Under the pieces are notes generated by a model. That model searched no databases. It was not told the origin of the DNA and saw nothing but the letters and a program-made list of their open reading frames with translations. DNA of 64,000 nucleotides. Origin: Actinoplanes xinjiangensis. GTDB taxonomy: Bacteria > Actinomycetota > Actinomycetes > Mycobacteriales > Micromonosporaceae. Shown here piece by piece: positions 41,086 to 50,255 of this stretch. Both the position numbers and the translations under genes were made by a program. Each line of letters starts with the position of its first letter. Position 1 is the stretch's first letter. The stretch is taken from contig NZ_QGGR01000010.1 of assembly GCF_003148685.1 (NCBI RefSeq), positions 186,001 to 250,000 of the forward strand. Reading direction: 5' to 3'.

Positions 41086-41967
41086 TCAGTCCGTCTGGAC
41101 CGGGCGGGTCAGGGACACCGTCCCACCCATGCACAGACCCGGCTCCTTGCCCAGCTTCTCCGCGATCTGCAGACAGCGGGCCACCTGATCGACACTCGCG
41201 TCGGTCCGGGTGATCTCCGCCCGGGTCTTCGCGTTCGCCTTGTCGATCTCCAGGTTGCGGGCCTCCAGGATCTTCTGCCCGTACGCGGAGATCGCCTGCG
41301 TCGTCGGCTCGTCGTAACGCGGCGACTCGAACGCCACCGACTTCACCACGATCTCGTCACCCAACTCCGCGTTGAGCGCCGTGACCAGCGTGTCCTTGTA
41401 CGTCTTGTTCAGATCCGGCGCCGGCGCGTCCCCACTCGTCGGATCCACCGCCCCCAACGGATCGAACGACGCGAAGATCGACGTCATCGCCCCGTTGATC
41501 TGCGGATTCACCCGCCGCTCCACGAACACCTCGAACCGGGTCTGGTCACCCACCTCCCGGTAGGCCGCCCAGTTCTCCGGCGCCTTCTCGGCCAGGGCCG
41601 ACCACTCGATCTGCACCGGGATACACGCCCGCCGCTGCGCCGCGATCGTCACCCACACACACTGGTCACCCAGATGGGCGTACGTCTGACCCGACGCGTC
41701 CCACTCGTCGATACCCTGCCACGGCCACGTCCACTGCAGGCCCGCACCCGTAGTCCGGCCGGTCGGCTTGTTCCAGCTCGTGACGATGCCGACATTGCGT
41801 GTCGGCACCACCGTGATCGACGCCGTCACGATCGACGCCACCGCCAGGAACAGGCTCACCGCGAACGTCAGCCCAGCCGGGCGGCGTACCTTGTCGGACT
41901 TGCCGAAAATCACCGCCAGCAGCGCGAACACCGACACACCGGCGAGAAGAACACCGAAGACGAACAA
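41086..41967 (-). CDS. SPFH/band-7 membrane protein
   Basis: 293 aa. Two N-terminal helices (~1-20 and ~32-52), then the SPFH domain ~55-230 (VPTRNVGIVTSWNKPTGRTTGAGLQW ... VFVERRVNP) and a short helical end (QKILEARNLEIDKANAKTRAE). Start is uncertain: the first standard codon is TTG 41967, while AGGAG (41982-41986) lies close to an in-frame ATT. Flotillin/prohibitin-like proteins scaffold membrane domains; partner unknown. Confidence 0.85.
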   Translation of the reverse strand: MFVFGVLLAGVSVFALLAVIFGKSDKVRRPAGLTFAVSLFLAVASIVTASITVVPTRNVGIVTSWNKPTGRTTGAGLQWTWPWQGIDEWDASGQTYAHLGDQCVWVTIAAQRRACIPVQIEWSALAEKAPENWAAYREVGDQTRFEVFVERRVNPQINGAMTSIFASFDPLGAVDPTSGDAPAPDLNKTYKDTLVTALNAELGDEIVVKSVAFESPRYDEPTTQAISAYGQKILEARNLEIDKANAKTRAEITRTDASVDQVARCLQIAEKLGKEPGLCMGGTVSLTRPVQTD

Positions 41968-42070
41968 CGAAATCAGAACTCCTGATCAGGGAAATCCGCG
42001 CAACGCACGGTCGTGACCTGCGGCGATCACGCTGAGACGATAAGCCGACGGATCAACCGAGGAAGAATTG

Positions 42071-42143
42071 CGCGCCCGGCAGGATTCGAACCTGCGACCG
42101 GTGGATTAGAAGTCCACTGCTCTATCCGCTGAGCTACGAGCGC
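42071..42143 (-). tRNA. tRNA-Arg (anticodon TCT)
   Basis: 73 nt on the minus strand. The 7-bp acceptor stem GCGCTCG/CGGGCGC (one G-T pair), D arm AGCTCAGCGGATAGAGC, anticodon loop ACTTCTAAT with TCT, T arm GGTTCGAATCC and discriminator G are all present. CCA is not encoded. Reads AGA (and AGG) codons, which are rare in this genome. Confidence 0.97.
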
Positions 42144-42161
42144 TGGCCTAGCCAGCACATC

Positions 42162-43250
42162 CTAGGCGGTCGTGCCGGACTTGTCGTCCGCCTCGTCCGC
42201 GGCGGCCCGCTCCACCACGGCCTCCGCCTCCTCGAGAGCGGTGGCGATGCCCGGTTGATCCTCCGGCGCGGGCGGGATCTCCCGCTCCACAGCGCCCGGG
42301 ACCGGCAGGAAACCGTCCGCCCAGCGTCCCAGTTCGCGGAACACCTCGGCGCGTACCTCCTTGCCGGAGAGCGTCAGATCGTGCATGCCGCCGTCGAACC
42401 GGGCGATCGTCACCAGTGGGCCCAGCCCCGGCGCCCAGCGCACGATGTGATCCACATCAAGCACCGAATCCGTCACCCGGACATCCTCGTGCCAGTCACG
42501 CCCCCGGAACGTCCGCGTCGAACAGGCCACCAGCACCGGCACGTCGATCGTCAGACCCGACCGCAGCTTCTGCTGACCCCGGCGGATCGCCTCCAGCCAG
42601 CCCATCGTCACCGGGAAACCGAGAATCGGCTTCCACGACAGGTCATAGCTCCACTCACCGTCATGATCACTGTGTAGGCTCTTGCCATACAGACCCAGAG
42701 AAGCGACAGGCATCTTCTTGTACGGTGACCGGCCGCTCGCCGCGAGCACCAGGGACATCAACGGGCGGCGCAGCAGCCACGGCAGATTGAAGTCGAAGAA
42801 CGGACTGTTCAGGAACAGGCCCTCGACCAGCTTCCGGTCGCGGCGCGCATGCGCCCACAGTGCGGTGATCAGACCGCCCGTCGAATGACCGGCCATCAGC
42901 ACCTGGTCGTGACCGTCGTCCTCCCGGATGATCCGGACCGCCTCGTCCAGCTCCGGGAAGTACTCGGTCAGGCTGCGGGCGAAGTTCGGCGTCTGATGCG
43001 GCAGCAGGCTCCGGCCGTACTTACGCAGGTCCAGCGCGTAGAAGTCCCAGCCCTGCTCGACGAAGAAGTCGGCCAGGTGGGTCTGGAAGAAGTAGTCCAC
43101 GAACCCGTGGACGTGCAGCACGGCCCGCCGCGACGGCGTCTGGGCCCGGCGGCGCACCAGCGTCGCCACCACCGGCCCCTCGTCGTCACTGCCCAGCTCG
43201 ATGGTGTGCCGCTCGTACGGCCATCCGAGGACGTCGGTCTCCACGCCCAC
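42162..43250 (-). CDS. Alpha/beta hydrolase (monoacylglycerol-lipase/S33 type)
   Basis: 362 aa, GTG start at 43250. LHVHGFVDYFFQ oxyanion region, nucleophile elbow AGHSTGG (Ser ~122), catalytic Asp likely in SVLDVDHI and His in GGMHDLTLSG (~294). No signal peptide. The ~45-residue C-terminal tail (EREIPPAPEDQPGIATALEEAEAVVERAAADEADD) is acidic and disordered. Likely ester or lipid hydrolase. Confidence 0.88.
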   Translation of the reverse strand: MGVETDVLGWPYERHTIELGSDDEGPVVATLVRRRAQTPSRRAVLHVHGFVDYFFQTHLADFFVEQGWDFYALDLRKYGRSLLPHQTPNFARSLTEYFPELDEAVRIIREDDGHDQVLMAGHSTGGLITALWAHARRDRKLVEGLFLNSPFFDFNLPWLLRRPLMSLVLAASGRSPYKKMPVASLGLYGKSLHSDHDGEWSYDLSWKPILGFPVTMGWLEAIRRGQQKLRSGLTIDVPVLVACSTRTFRGRDWHEDVRVTDSVLDVDHIVRWAPGLGPLVTIARFDGGMHDLTLSGKEVRAEVFRELGRWADGFLPVPGAVEREIPPAPEDQPGIATALEEAEAVVERAAADEADDKSGTTA

Positions 43251-43415
43251 AGGTTACCCATGAGTACTACCGGGAGCGCTATATCAGATCCGTGATCCTC
43301 AACGCCCGCCGTCCACAATCCGCCGTCCTCCACAATCGGTCACCGCAAGATCATCACCCGTGACGCAATCTCGAACCCGACCGCAGCACCCACCTCCTCG
43401 AGAGGAAGCAACGTC

Positions 43416-44063
43416 GTGTTCGAAACCAACCTCGCCGTCGTCGGCAACGTCCTCACCGCCCCCGAGTGGCGGCGCACCAACACCGGCAACGCGCTCGTCG
43501 CCAACTTCCGGATCGCCTCCACCGCCCGCCGCTTCGACCGCGAGACCGGCCGCTGGATCGACGGCAACAGCCTGCGCGTCCGCGTGACCGCCTGGCGCCG
43601 CCTCGCCGAAGGCGTCGCCTCATCCGTCAGCGTCGGCGACCCGATCGTCGTCTACGGGCGCATCTACACCCGCGACTGGGTCGACGACGACAACAACAAC
43701 CGCGTCTCCTACGAGATGGAGGCCTTCGCCATCGGCCACGACCTGGCCCGCGGCCGCGCCCGGTTCTACCGCAACAAGCCCGCCGCCAACAGCATGATCG
43801 AGAACCCCGACACCGACGCCATGATCCGCGGCGAAGCCACCGTCGCCCTCGACGACGACGAGATCCCTGTCGGCTTCGGCGACGGCCTCCCCGAACGCGC
43901 CCCCGACGAAGAGGGCCCCACCTTCCTCGAAGTCGTCGCCGGCCTCGCCGACGAGACCGCCGAAGCCGGCGACGAGCCCGAACCGGCCGTTCCCGTCTCC
44001 GCCCCGCCCGCCGACACCCGCCGCACCCGGCGCACCACCCGCCGCGAACCCGTCGCGGCCTGA
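43416..44063 (+). CDS. ssb: Single-stranded DNA-binding protein paralogue
   Basis: 215 aa, GTG start with AGAGGAAG (43400-43407) upstream. OB-fold 1-~110: LAVVGNVLTAPEWRRTNTGNALVANFRIAST, FDRETGRWIDGNSLRVRVTAWRRLAEGVASSV.VGDPIVVYGRIYTRDW. The C-terminal half is acidic then Arg-rich and ends TRREPVAA; the usual DDDIPF-like acidic tip that recruits repair proteins is missing from the end (a DDDEIPVGF sequence lies internally at ~148). It is therefore a second SSB, not the canonical replication one. Confidence 0.9.
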   Translation: MFETNLAVVGNVLTAPEWRRTNTGNALVANFRIASTARRFDRETGRWIDGNSLRVRVTAWRRLAEGVASSVSVGDPIVVYGRIYTRDWVDDDNNNRVSYEMEAFAIGHDLARGRARFYRNKPAANSMIENPDTDAMIRGEATVALDDDEIPVGFGDGLPERAPDEEGPTFLEVVAGLADETAEAGDEPEPAVPVSAPPADTRRTRRTTRREPVAA

Positions 44064-44076
44064 GACCTTTCCCGGC

Positions 44077-44124
44077 GCCGCCGCCACCGGCCATCGCATC
44101 CCTGCGGATGGCCGGCGCGGCGGC
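44077..44124 (+). terminator. Long terminator hairpin after ssb
   Basis: GCCGCCGC...CCGGCCATC.GCA pairs with TGC.GATGGCCGG...GCGGCGGC: three helices of 8, 9 and 3 bp with small bulges and a 4-nt loop, 13 nt past the stop. Confidence 0.8.
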
Positions 44125-44247
44125 ACCCGGCGGCCCGACCGGCACCGCAGCCGTCCCCACCCCCGCCCGGGTCGCGGGACGACCGGCCGGGCCGCCGCGG
44201 TCCCTCCACGGAACCCCTGCGTGGTCCCCCGAAAGGAGGACGACTAC
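44125..44247 (+). other. Leader of the hypothetical gene with a strong ribosome site
   Basis: Mostly GC-rich spacer. GAAAGGAGG at 44231-44239 is an almost perfect Shine-Dalgarno, but no ATG, GTG or TTG follows at the right distance; the in-frame codon 8 nt downstream is ATC (44248). Confidence 0.6.
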
Positions 44248-44865
44248 ATCAGCGACCCAACGGCACAGATCCGGCCTTACCCCGACATTCATGGATCACC
44301 TTCATCGGGACCGACCGATCGGGCCACACGAATCGACCACCAGTCGGAGCGGCCCGGCTGGGCTTCACACACCACCAACCGGCAAACTGAACCCGTGCTG
44401 CTGAAGGACATCCGCGCCATTGCGACCGAGACGATGGTGCTATCGCCGGAGGACCAGTCGGCTGAGAACACCAACACCAGCTGGTTCGGCGCCCCGCCGC
44501 ACGAGCGCCTGGGCCTCTCCGCGGACGAGGTCGTGACCGCGTTCGAAGAGACCGCGGCCGGACTACGGGACCGGGTGGCCGCCCTCGGCCACCGCGGCAC
44601 CGCCACCTTCTACGTCTGGCACGACGCCATCGCCGGGCAGCTCCGCTGCTCAGCCGGCACGTGCAAACCCAGCGACCTGCCGTTCACCACCGAGTACCAC
44701 GTCACCGACGACCTGCGCGCCATCGTCGTCGAGTTCCTCGAAGACCGCGCCCCCGGCTCCATCGTCTGGGGCGAGCTCGAACCCGTACCGTTCCCGGACG
44801 GCCCCGACGACGAACCCCCGACCCTCGCGGTCTGGGCGTTCGACCTCACCCCGTTCGGCCGCTGA
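44248..44865 (+). CDS. Hypothetical protein
   Basis: 205 residues if translation begins at the ATC behind the ribosome site; GTG 44221 lies before that site and GTG 44395 would give 156 aa and no leader. The downstream part looks like a folded domain: SADEVVTAFEETAAGLRDRVAALGHRGTATFYVWHDAIAGQLRCSAG, ...AIVVEFLEDRAPGSIVWGELEPVPFPDG, ending AVWAFDLTPFGR. It resembles uncharacterised actinobacterial proteins of ~150 aa. No function inferred. Its stop is 1 nt from the cobD start. Confidence 0.65.
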   Translation: MSDPTAQIRPYPDIHGSPSSGPTDRATRIDHQSERPGWASHTTNRQTEPVLLKDIRAIATETMVLSPEDQSAENTNTSWFGAPPHERLGLSADEVVTAFEETAAGLRDRVAALGHRGTATFYVWHDAIAGQLRCSAGTCKPSDLPFTTEYHVTDDLRAIVVEFLEDRAPGSIVWGELEPVPFPDGPDDEPPTLAVWAFDLTPFGR

Positions 44866-44866
44866 C

Positions 44867-45082
44867 GTGCCGCCACGCCGGGTCGAAGACGTGTCACCAC
44901 GCCGGGTCGAAGACGTGTCACCACGCCGGGTCGAAGACGTGTCACCACGCCGGGTCGAAGACGTGTCACCACGCCGGGTCGCCGACGTGTTGCCACGCTG
45001 GGCGGCTGACGTGCCGCCACGCTGGGCGGCTGACGTGCCGCCACGCTGGGCGGCTGACGTGCCGCCACGCTGGGCCGCCGAC
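44867..45082 (+). repeat. Nine in-frame 24-bp units at the cobD 5' end
   Basis: Units GTGTCACCACGCCGGGTCGA+AGAC (five, first and fifth slightly different) followed by GTG(C/T)(C/T)GCCACGCTGGGCGG+CTGAC (four). Sequence drift is by block, showing two rounds of expansion. Confidence 0.95.
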
Positions 45083-46126
45083 GCGGCCGGCCTCATCGCC
45101 GGATACCTGCTCGACGCGGCGATCGGAGACCCCCGGCGCCTGCACCCGGTCGCCGGCTACGGCACCGCCGCCGGCGCCCTCGAACGGCGCATCCACCGGC
45201 CACACCGCACCGCCGGCACCCTCTTCACCACCATCGCCGTCGGCGTGCCCGTCCTCGCCGGGCTCGCCGCCGGACGCGCCACCCGCAACCACCCGGTCGC
45301 CCGATTCGCTCTCACCGCCGCCGCCACCTGGACCGTCCTCGGCGGCCGCACCCTGCGCCGCGAAGCCCGGACCATGGCCCGCCACCTCGACGCCGGCGAC
45401 CTACCAGCCGCCCGTGGACGGCTCAACCACCTGTGCGGCCGCGACCCGTCCGCACTCGACGAACCCGAACTCGCCCGCGCCACCGTCGAATCCGTCGCCG
45501 AGAACACCTCCGACGCCGTCGTCGCACCACTCGTCTGGGGTGCGCTCCTCGGCCCGGCGGGACTCCTCGGATACCGCGCCGCCAACACACTCGACGCCAT
45601 GGTCGGGCACCGGTCGCCGCGGTACGCCCGGTTCGGGACACCGTCCGCCCGGCTCGACGACCTGCTCAACCTCGGGCCGTCCCGGCTCACCGGGCTGATC
45701 ACCGTGGCCGTCTCCCCGATCGCCGGCGGGAGACCGAAGGAGACGCTGCGGGTGTGGCGGCGTGACCGCGACGACCATCCGTCGCCCAACGCCGGGCAGT
45801 GCGAATCGGCCATGGCGGGGGCGCTCGGGGTGCGACTCGGGGGGAGGAACGTCTATCTCGGACGTAGTGAGACCCGGCCGTTCCTGGGGGACGGGCCCCG
45901 GCCGTCGGCCGTGCATCTGCGGCGGGCGGCGCGGATCTCGGGAGCGGTGGGGGCGGTGGCCGTCGTGCTGGCGGCTGCCGGGGCAGCGGCACGAAGCAAG
46001 ATCACAGCCGGTGGAGGCGGCGGGGGCGGGGCGGGGCCCGAAGGGCCGAGAGTCTCGCGAATCCGGAGAGCTCTGAAAGCGCCACGACCAGCCCGAACGC
46101 CGACCACCCCCAGTCGCCGATCATGA
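44867..46126 (+). CDS. cobD: Adenosylcobinamide-phosphate synthase CobD/CbiB with N-terminal 8-residue repeats
   Basis: 419 aa from GTG 44867. Attaches (R)-1-amino-2-propanol (or its phosphate) to the corrin ring in the membrane. Residues 1-72 are nine 8-aa repeats (VSPRRVED x5, VPPRWAAD x4), then the usual beginning AAGLIAGYLLDAAIGDPRRLHPVAGYG. Conserved VESVAENTSDAVVAPLVWGALLGPAGLLGYRAANTLDAMVGH and SPNAGQCESAMAGALGV follow; the C-terminus ends in a Gly-run and basic tail (~375-419). Every repeat begins with GTG, so initiation may be at the last one (45059), which gives normal CobD length. Overlaps cobQ by 4 nt. Confidence 0.92.
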   Translation: MPPRRVEDVSPRRVEDVSPRRVEDVSPRRVEDVSPRRVADVLPRWAADVPPRWAADVPPRWAADVPPRWAADAAGLIAGYLLDAAIGDPRRLHPVAGYGTAAGALERRIHRPHRTAGTLFTTIAVGVPVLAGLAAGRATRNHPVARFALTAAATWTVLGGRTLRREARTMARHLDAGDLPAARGRLNHLCGRDPSALDEPELARATVESVAENTSDAVVAPLVWGALLGPAGLLGYRAANTLDAMVGHRSPRYARFGTPSARLDDLLNLGPSRLTGLITVAVSPIAGGRPKETLRVWRRDRDDHPSPNAGQCESAMAGALGVRLGGRNVYLGRSETRPFLGDGPRPSAVHLRRAARISGAVGAVAVVLAAAGAAARSKITAGGGGGGGAGPEGPRVSRIRRALKAPRPARTPTTPSRRS

Positions 46127-47649
46127 CCGGCGGCCTCCTGATCGCCGGCACCACCTCGGACGCCGGCAAGAGCGTCCTGACCGCCGGCATCTGCCGTTGG
46201 CTGCACCGCCAGGGTGTCCGCGTGGCCCCGTACAAGGCGCAGAACATGTCCAACAACTCGGTGGTCGTCGTGACGGCCGACGGCCGCGGCGGCGAGATCG
46301 GCCGAGCCCAGGCCATGCAGGCCGCGGCGTGCGGAATCGCCCCCGACCTGCGTTTCAACCCGGTTCTGCTCAAGCCCGGCAGCGACCGTTCCAGCCAGGT
46401 CGTCCTGCTGGGCGAGGCCGTCGACACCGTGACGGCCGGTAACTATCGAACGCTGCGCCCGCGGCTGGCGGAGACGGCCCATGCCGCCCTGGCGGACCTG
46501 CGGACCGACTACGACGTGGTGATCTGTGAAGGCGCCGGCAGCCCCACCGAGATCAACCTGCGGGACGGCGATTTCGTGAACATGGGCCTGGCCCGCCGGT
46601 TCGGCCTGCCGACGGTGGTGGTCGGTGACATCGACCGGGGCGGGGTGTTCGCCGCGTTCTTCGGCACGCTGGCGCTGCTGTCAGCGGAGGACCAGGATCT
46701 GATCTCGGGATTCGTGATCAACAAATTTCGCGGTGACCTGGGGATCCTTCGCCCCGGGCTGGACATGATCACTGCGGCGACCGGACGGCCGGTGTACGGC
46801 GTCCTCCCGTTCGACCTGGATGTCTGGCTCGACGCGGAGGACTCTCTCGCGTACGGCAGAGTCCTCGGACGTCCGGGACCGCCTCGCGGGACCGCATGGC
46901 TGCGCGTCGCGGTGATCCGGGTCCCGCGGATCTCGAATGCCACCGACGCCGAGGCGCTGGCCGCCGAGCCCGGGGTGCGGGTGCAGTTGACCGTGGAGCC
47001 GGCCGAGATCGCCGACGCCGACCTGGTGGTGATCCCCGGTTCGAAGGCCACCGTGAGTGACCTCGCCTGGCTGCGGGAGACCGGCCTGGCCGACGCGATC
47101 ACCGCCCACGCGGCGGCGGGTAAGCCGCTGCTGGGCATCTGCGGCGGTTTTCAGATGCTCGCCGAGAGCATCCACGACGAAGTGGAGAGCGGTCGCGGAA
47201 CGGTTCCGGGGCTGGGCCTGCTGCCGGTGGAGATCACCTTCGCGGCCCGCAAGACACTGGCCCGCTCGTCCGGGTCCGGTCTGGGGGAGCCGGTGGACGG
47301 CTACGAGATCCATCACGGGTACGTGTCGGCCGGCGCCCCGGAGCCGTTGTTGCGCTACGACGACGGCCGGCCGGAGGGCGCTGTCGCCGGGACCGTCTTC
47401 GGCACGCACTGGCACGGGGCGTTCGAGTCGGACGGATTCCGCCGCCGATTCCTGACCGAGGCGGCGCGTCTGGCCGGGCGGCACGGGTTCACGGCCGCCG
47501 GGGAAACCCGGTATGCGCAGGTCCGCGAACGTGCCCTGGATGTACTCGGCGATCTCGTCGAGGAGCATCTGGACACCGATGCGCTGTGGCGGCTGATCGA
47601 GAAGGGACCCACCTCGGGCCTGCCGTTCCTGCCCCCGGGTGCCCCGTAG
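46123..47649 (+). CDS. cobQ: Cobyric acid synthase
   Basis: 508 aa. Amidates four carboxyls (b, d, e, g) of adenosylcobyrinate a,c-diamide using glutamine and ATP. N-terminal P-loop-like GTTSDAGKS (9-17), KAQNMSNNS, EGAGSPTEINLR, VVGDIDRGGVFAAFFGT; C-terminal class-I glutaminase with nucleophile Cys340 in GICGGFQML and His in GTHWHGAFE (~430). Length normal. Coupled to cobD by ATGA overlap. Confidence 0.97.
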   Translation: MTGGLLIAGTTSDAGKSVLTAGICRWLHRQGVRVAPYKAQNMSNNSVVVVTADGRGGEIGRAQAMQAAACGIAPDLRFNPVLLKPGSDRSSQVVLLGEAVDTVTAGNYRTLRPRLAETAHAALADLRTDYDVVICEGAGSPTEINLRDGDFVNMGLARRFGLPTVVVGDIDRGGVFAAFFGTLALLSAEDQDLISGFVINKFRGDLGILRPGLDMITAATGRPVYGVLPFDLDVWLDAEDSLAYGRVLGRPGPPRGTAWLRVAVIRVPRISNATDAEALAAEPGVRVQLTVEPAEIADADLVVIPGSKATVSDLAWLRETGLADAITAHAAAGKPLLGICGGFQMLAESIHDEVESGRGTVPGLGLLPVEITFAARKTLARSSGSGLGEPVDGYEIHHGYVSAGAPEPLLRYDDGRPEGAVAGTVFGTHWHGAFESDGFRRRFLTEAARLAGRHGFTAAGETRYAQVRERALDVLGDLVEEHLDTDALWRLIEKGPTSGLPFLPPGAP

Positions 47650-47756
47650 GGGTCTTCTCCGGGTCGCCGGCAGGGGACATACGTTGCGTCCCCGGCGTAC
47701 GTTGGGCGCGGAAGCGCGGCCCGGCGCCGCGGCAGCGGCAGAACGGGGTGAGGCAG

Positions 47757-48836
47757 ATGACGACCGAGGATGACAACCGGCCGGCACGCCGTCGCGTGAC
47801 CCTGACCGGGATCAGCTCGCGAGCGTGGGAGCATCCGGCCGACCGTGGCGCGCTGTCCGCGCTGCGTGAGTTGCGGGGCTTCGACGACGTGGTGAAGACG
47901 TTCTTCGGTATGTGGAACGAGCGGGGTTTCCGGCTCATGTTCCTGGCCGGCGCGATCCGCGTCGACCATCGGCAGTATCCGCGGGTGTTCCAGCTCTTCG
48001 CCGAGGCGGGCAGCACGCTCGACGTGGCGGAGCTCCCAGAGCTGTATGTGACGCAGGATCCGCGGATCAACGGGCAGGCGATCGGCCTGGACCGGCCGTT
48101 CATCGTGATCAGCACGGGCGCGGTCGACAAGCTCGACGACGACGAGTTGCGTGCCCTGCTCGGTCACGAGATCGGGCACGTGCGCAGCGGTCACGCCGTC
48201 TACAAGACGATCATGAGGATCCTGACCGACTGGCTGGCCAACATCAGCTGGCTTCCGGTCGGGGTGCTGGCACTGCGGACGATCATCGCGGCGATGTTCG
48301 AGTGGTGGCGTAAGGCGGAGCTGTCCGCCGACCGGGCCGGCCTGCTCGCCGGTCAGGACCCGGCAGCCTCGCTGCGCCTGCTGATGAAGATGGCCGGCGG
48401 CGGCGACCTGTCGCAGATCGACACCGCGGCGTTCCTGGAGCAGGCCGCGGAGTATGAGAGCGGCGGCGACCTGCGCGACAGCATCCACAAGATCGGCCTG
48501 ACCGCGTGGAGCAGCCACCCGGTTCCGGTCGCCCGGGCCTCCGAGCTGCGCAAGTGGATCGACTCGGGGGAGTATGCGCAGATCGTATCCGGCGACTATC
48601 CGCGCCGCGACTCGGACGGCGACACGTCGGTCAGCGAGGACGTGAAGGCGGCGGCCAAGGCGTACCGCGAAGACTTCACCAACTCGCAGGATCCGCTGGT
48701 CGGGCTGGTGCGGCGGTTCGGCGGCGGTGCCGCCGACCTGGCCGGGACGGCCGCCGGCAAGGCCTATGGCTGGGCCAGCGAGGCGGCCCGACGTGGGCGC
48801 CGCGACAACAGCGAAGAGGGTACGCCGGACGCATGA
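47757..48836 (+). CDS. M48-family metallopeptidase (HtpX-like)
   Basis: 359 aa from ATG 47757 (GGGGTGAGG at 47746-47753). Zinc motif LLGHEIGHVRSGH (~139-151, HExxH) with the third ligand Glu in KAELSADRAG (~188), and a hydrophobic pair of segments between them (LTDWLANISWLPVGVLAL, TIIAAMFEWW), so a membrane-associated protease. The C-terminal ~110 residues form a soluble tail of unknown role. Likely membrane-protein quality control. Confidence 0.9.
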   Translation: MTTEDDNRPARRRVTLTGISSRAWEHPADRGALSALRELRGFDDVVKTFFGMWNERGFRLMFLAGAIRVDHRQYPRVFQLFAEAGSTLDVAELPELYVTQDPRINGQAIGLDRPFIVISTGAVDKLDDDELRALLGHEIGHVRSGHAVYKTIMRILTDWLANISWLPVGVLALRTIIAAMFEWWRKAELSADRAGLLAGQDPAASLRLLMKMAGGGDLSQIDTAAFLEQAAEYESGGDLRDSIHKIGLTAWSSHPVPVARASELRKWIDSGEYAQIVSGDYPRRDSDGDTSVSEDVKAAAKAYREDFTNSQDPLVGLVRRFGGGAADLAGTAAGKAYGWASEAARRGRRDNSEEGTPDA

Positions 48837-48887
48837 TCCACCGGTCGGGCCGGAAACCTGTCACCACTCCGGCCTACGATCGGCGGC

Positions 48888-50240
48888 ATGAGCCTGAGTG
48901 AATCCGATCTGCGCGCCGCGATCCGGCGCGAGATGCCCGGTGTCCGCGCCGACCTGGAACGGCTGGTGCGGATCCCGGGTGTCGCCTTCGAAGGTTTCGA
49001 CCACTCGCACGTGGAGCGGTCCGCGGAGGCGGTCGCCGAGCTGTTGCGTGACTGCGGGCTCGACACCGAGATCGTGCGCCACGGCGGCCAGCCGGCTGTG
49101 ATCGGCCGGAAAGCGGCCCCGGCCGGAGCTCCGACCGTCCTGCTGTATGCGCATCATGACGTGCAGCCGGCCGGCGACCCGGCGTTGTGGACGAGCGATC
49201 CGTTCGAGCCGGTCGAGCGTGACGGCCGCCTCTACGGCCGTGGTGCGGCTGACGACAAGGCGGGTGTGATGGCGCACGTCGCGGCGTTGCGCGCGTTCGG
49301 CGACCGGCTTCCGGTCGGTGTCGTCGTGTTCGTCGAAGGCGAGGAGGAGTATGGCTCCGACTCCCTCGACACGATCATCCACGAGCACCTGGAGGAGCTG
49401 CGCTCCGACGTGATCGTGATCGCCGACTCCGGTAACTGGGATATCGGGCAGCCCGCGCTGACCACCTCTCTGCGCGGTCTGGTCAACCTGTTCGCCGAGG
49501 TCAGGGTGCTGAAGAGTGCCGTGCACAGCGGCATGTTCGGCGGCCCGGTGCCGGATGCGCTGATCACCCTGGCACGTCTGCTGTCGACCCTGCACGACGA
49601 CGACGGCGAGGTCGCGGTGGCCGGTCTGGTCGGCCGTGAGGGCGCGAGCGTCGACTACCCGGCCGACCGGTTCCGGCACGAGGCCGGGATCCTCGACGGT
49701 GTCGAGCTGATCGGCAAGGGCACGATCACCGACCGGATCTGGACCAAGCCGTCCGTCTCGGTGCTCGGCATCGACGCCCCGCGCACCCTGGAGGCGGCGA
49801 ACGCGTTGCAGCCCACCGCCAAGGCGAAGATCAGTGTGCGGCTGGCGCCCGGCGAGGACCCGAAGTCGGCGTTCGAGGCGATCCGTGCGCACCTGGAGAA
49901 GAACGTGCCGTGGGGCGCGAGCCTGGAGGTGACGCTGGAGAGCGACGGCTCCCCGTGCGTGATCGACGCGACGGGTCCGGTGTATGACGCGGCCCGTGCC
50001 GCCTTCCGCGCCGCGTGGGACGGTACCGACCCGGTGGACATGGGTGTCGGCGGGTCGATCCCGTTCATCGCCACCTTCCAGGAGCTCTTCCCCGGCGCCG
50101 CGATCCTGGTGACCGGCGTCGAGGACCCGTATTCGGCGGCGCACGGACCGGACGAGAGCCTGCACCTGGGCGAGTTCGAGCGGGTCTGTGTGGCCGAGGC
50201 ACTGCTGCTCAAGAACGTTGCGGAGACTCTGACGAGGTAG
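48888..50240 (+). CDS. M20-family dipeptidase
   Basis: 450 aa. Metal-binding motifs: LLYAHHDVQPAGDP (His ~86, Asp ~88), GRGAADDKAGVM (~117), EGEEEYGSDS (~147-150, catalytic Glu), and the dimerisation (lid) domain ~190-320. The end ITGVEDPYSAAHGPDESLHLGEFERV carries the last His ligand. Cytoplasmic; peptide or N-acyl amino-acid hydrolysis. Confidence 0.93.
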   Translation: MSLSESDLRAAIRREMPGVRADLERLVRIPGVAFEGFDHSHVERSAEAVAELLRDCGLDTEIVRHGGQPAVIGRKAAPAGAPTVLLYAHHDVQPAGDPALWTSDPFEPVERDGRLYGRGAADDKAGVMAHVAALRAFGDRLPVGVVVFVEGEEEYGSDSLDTIIHEHLEELRSDVIVIADSGNWDIGQPALTTSLRGLVNLFAEVRVLKSAVHSGMFGGPVPDALITLARLLSTLHDDDGEVAVAGLVGREGASVDYPADRFRHEAGILDGVELIGKGTITDRIWTKPSVSVLGIDAPRTLEAANALQPTAKAKISVRLAPGEDPKSAFEAIRAHLEKNVPWGASLEVTLESDGSPCVIDATGPVYDAARAAFRAAWDGTDPVDMGVGGSIPFIATFQELFPGAAILVTGVEDPYSAAHGPDESLHLGEFERVCVAEALLLKNVAETLTR

Positions 50241-50255
50241 GAAACGGGGTGGCCG

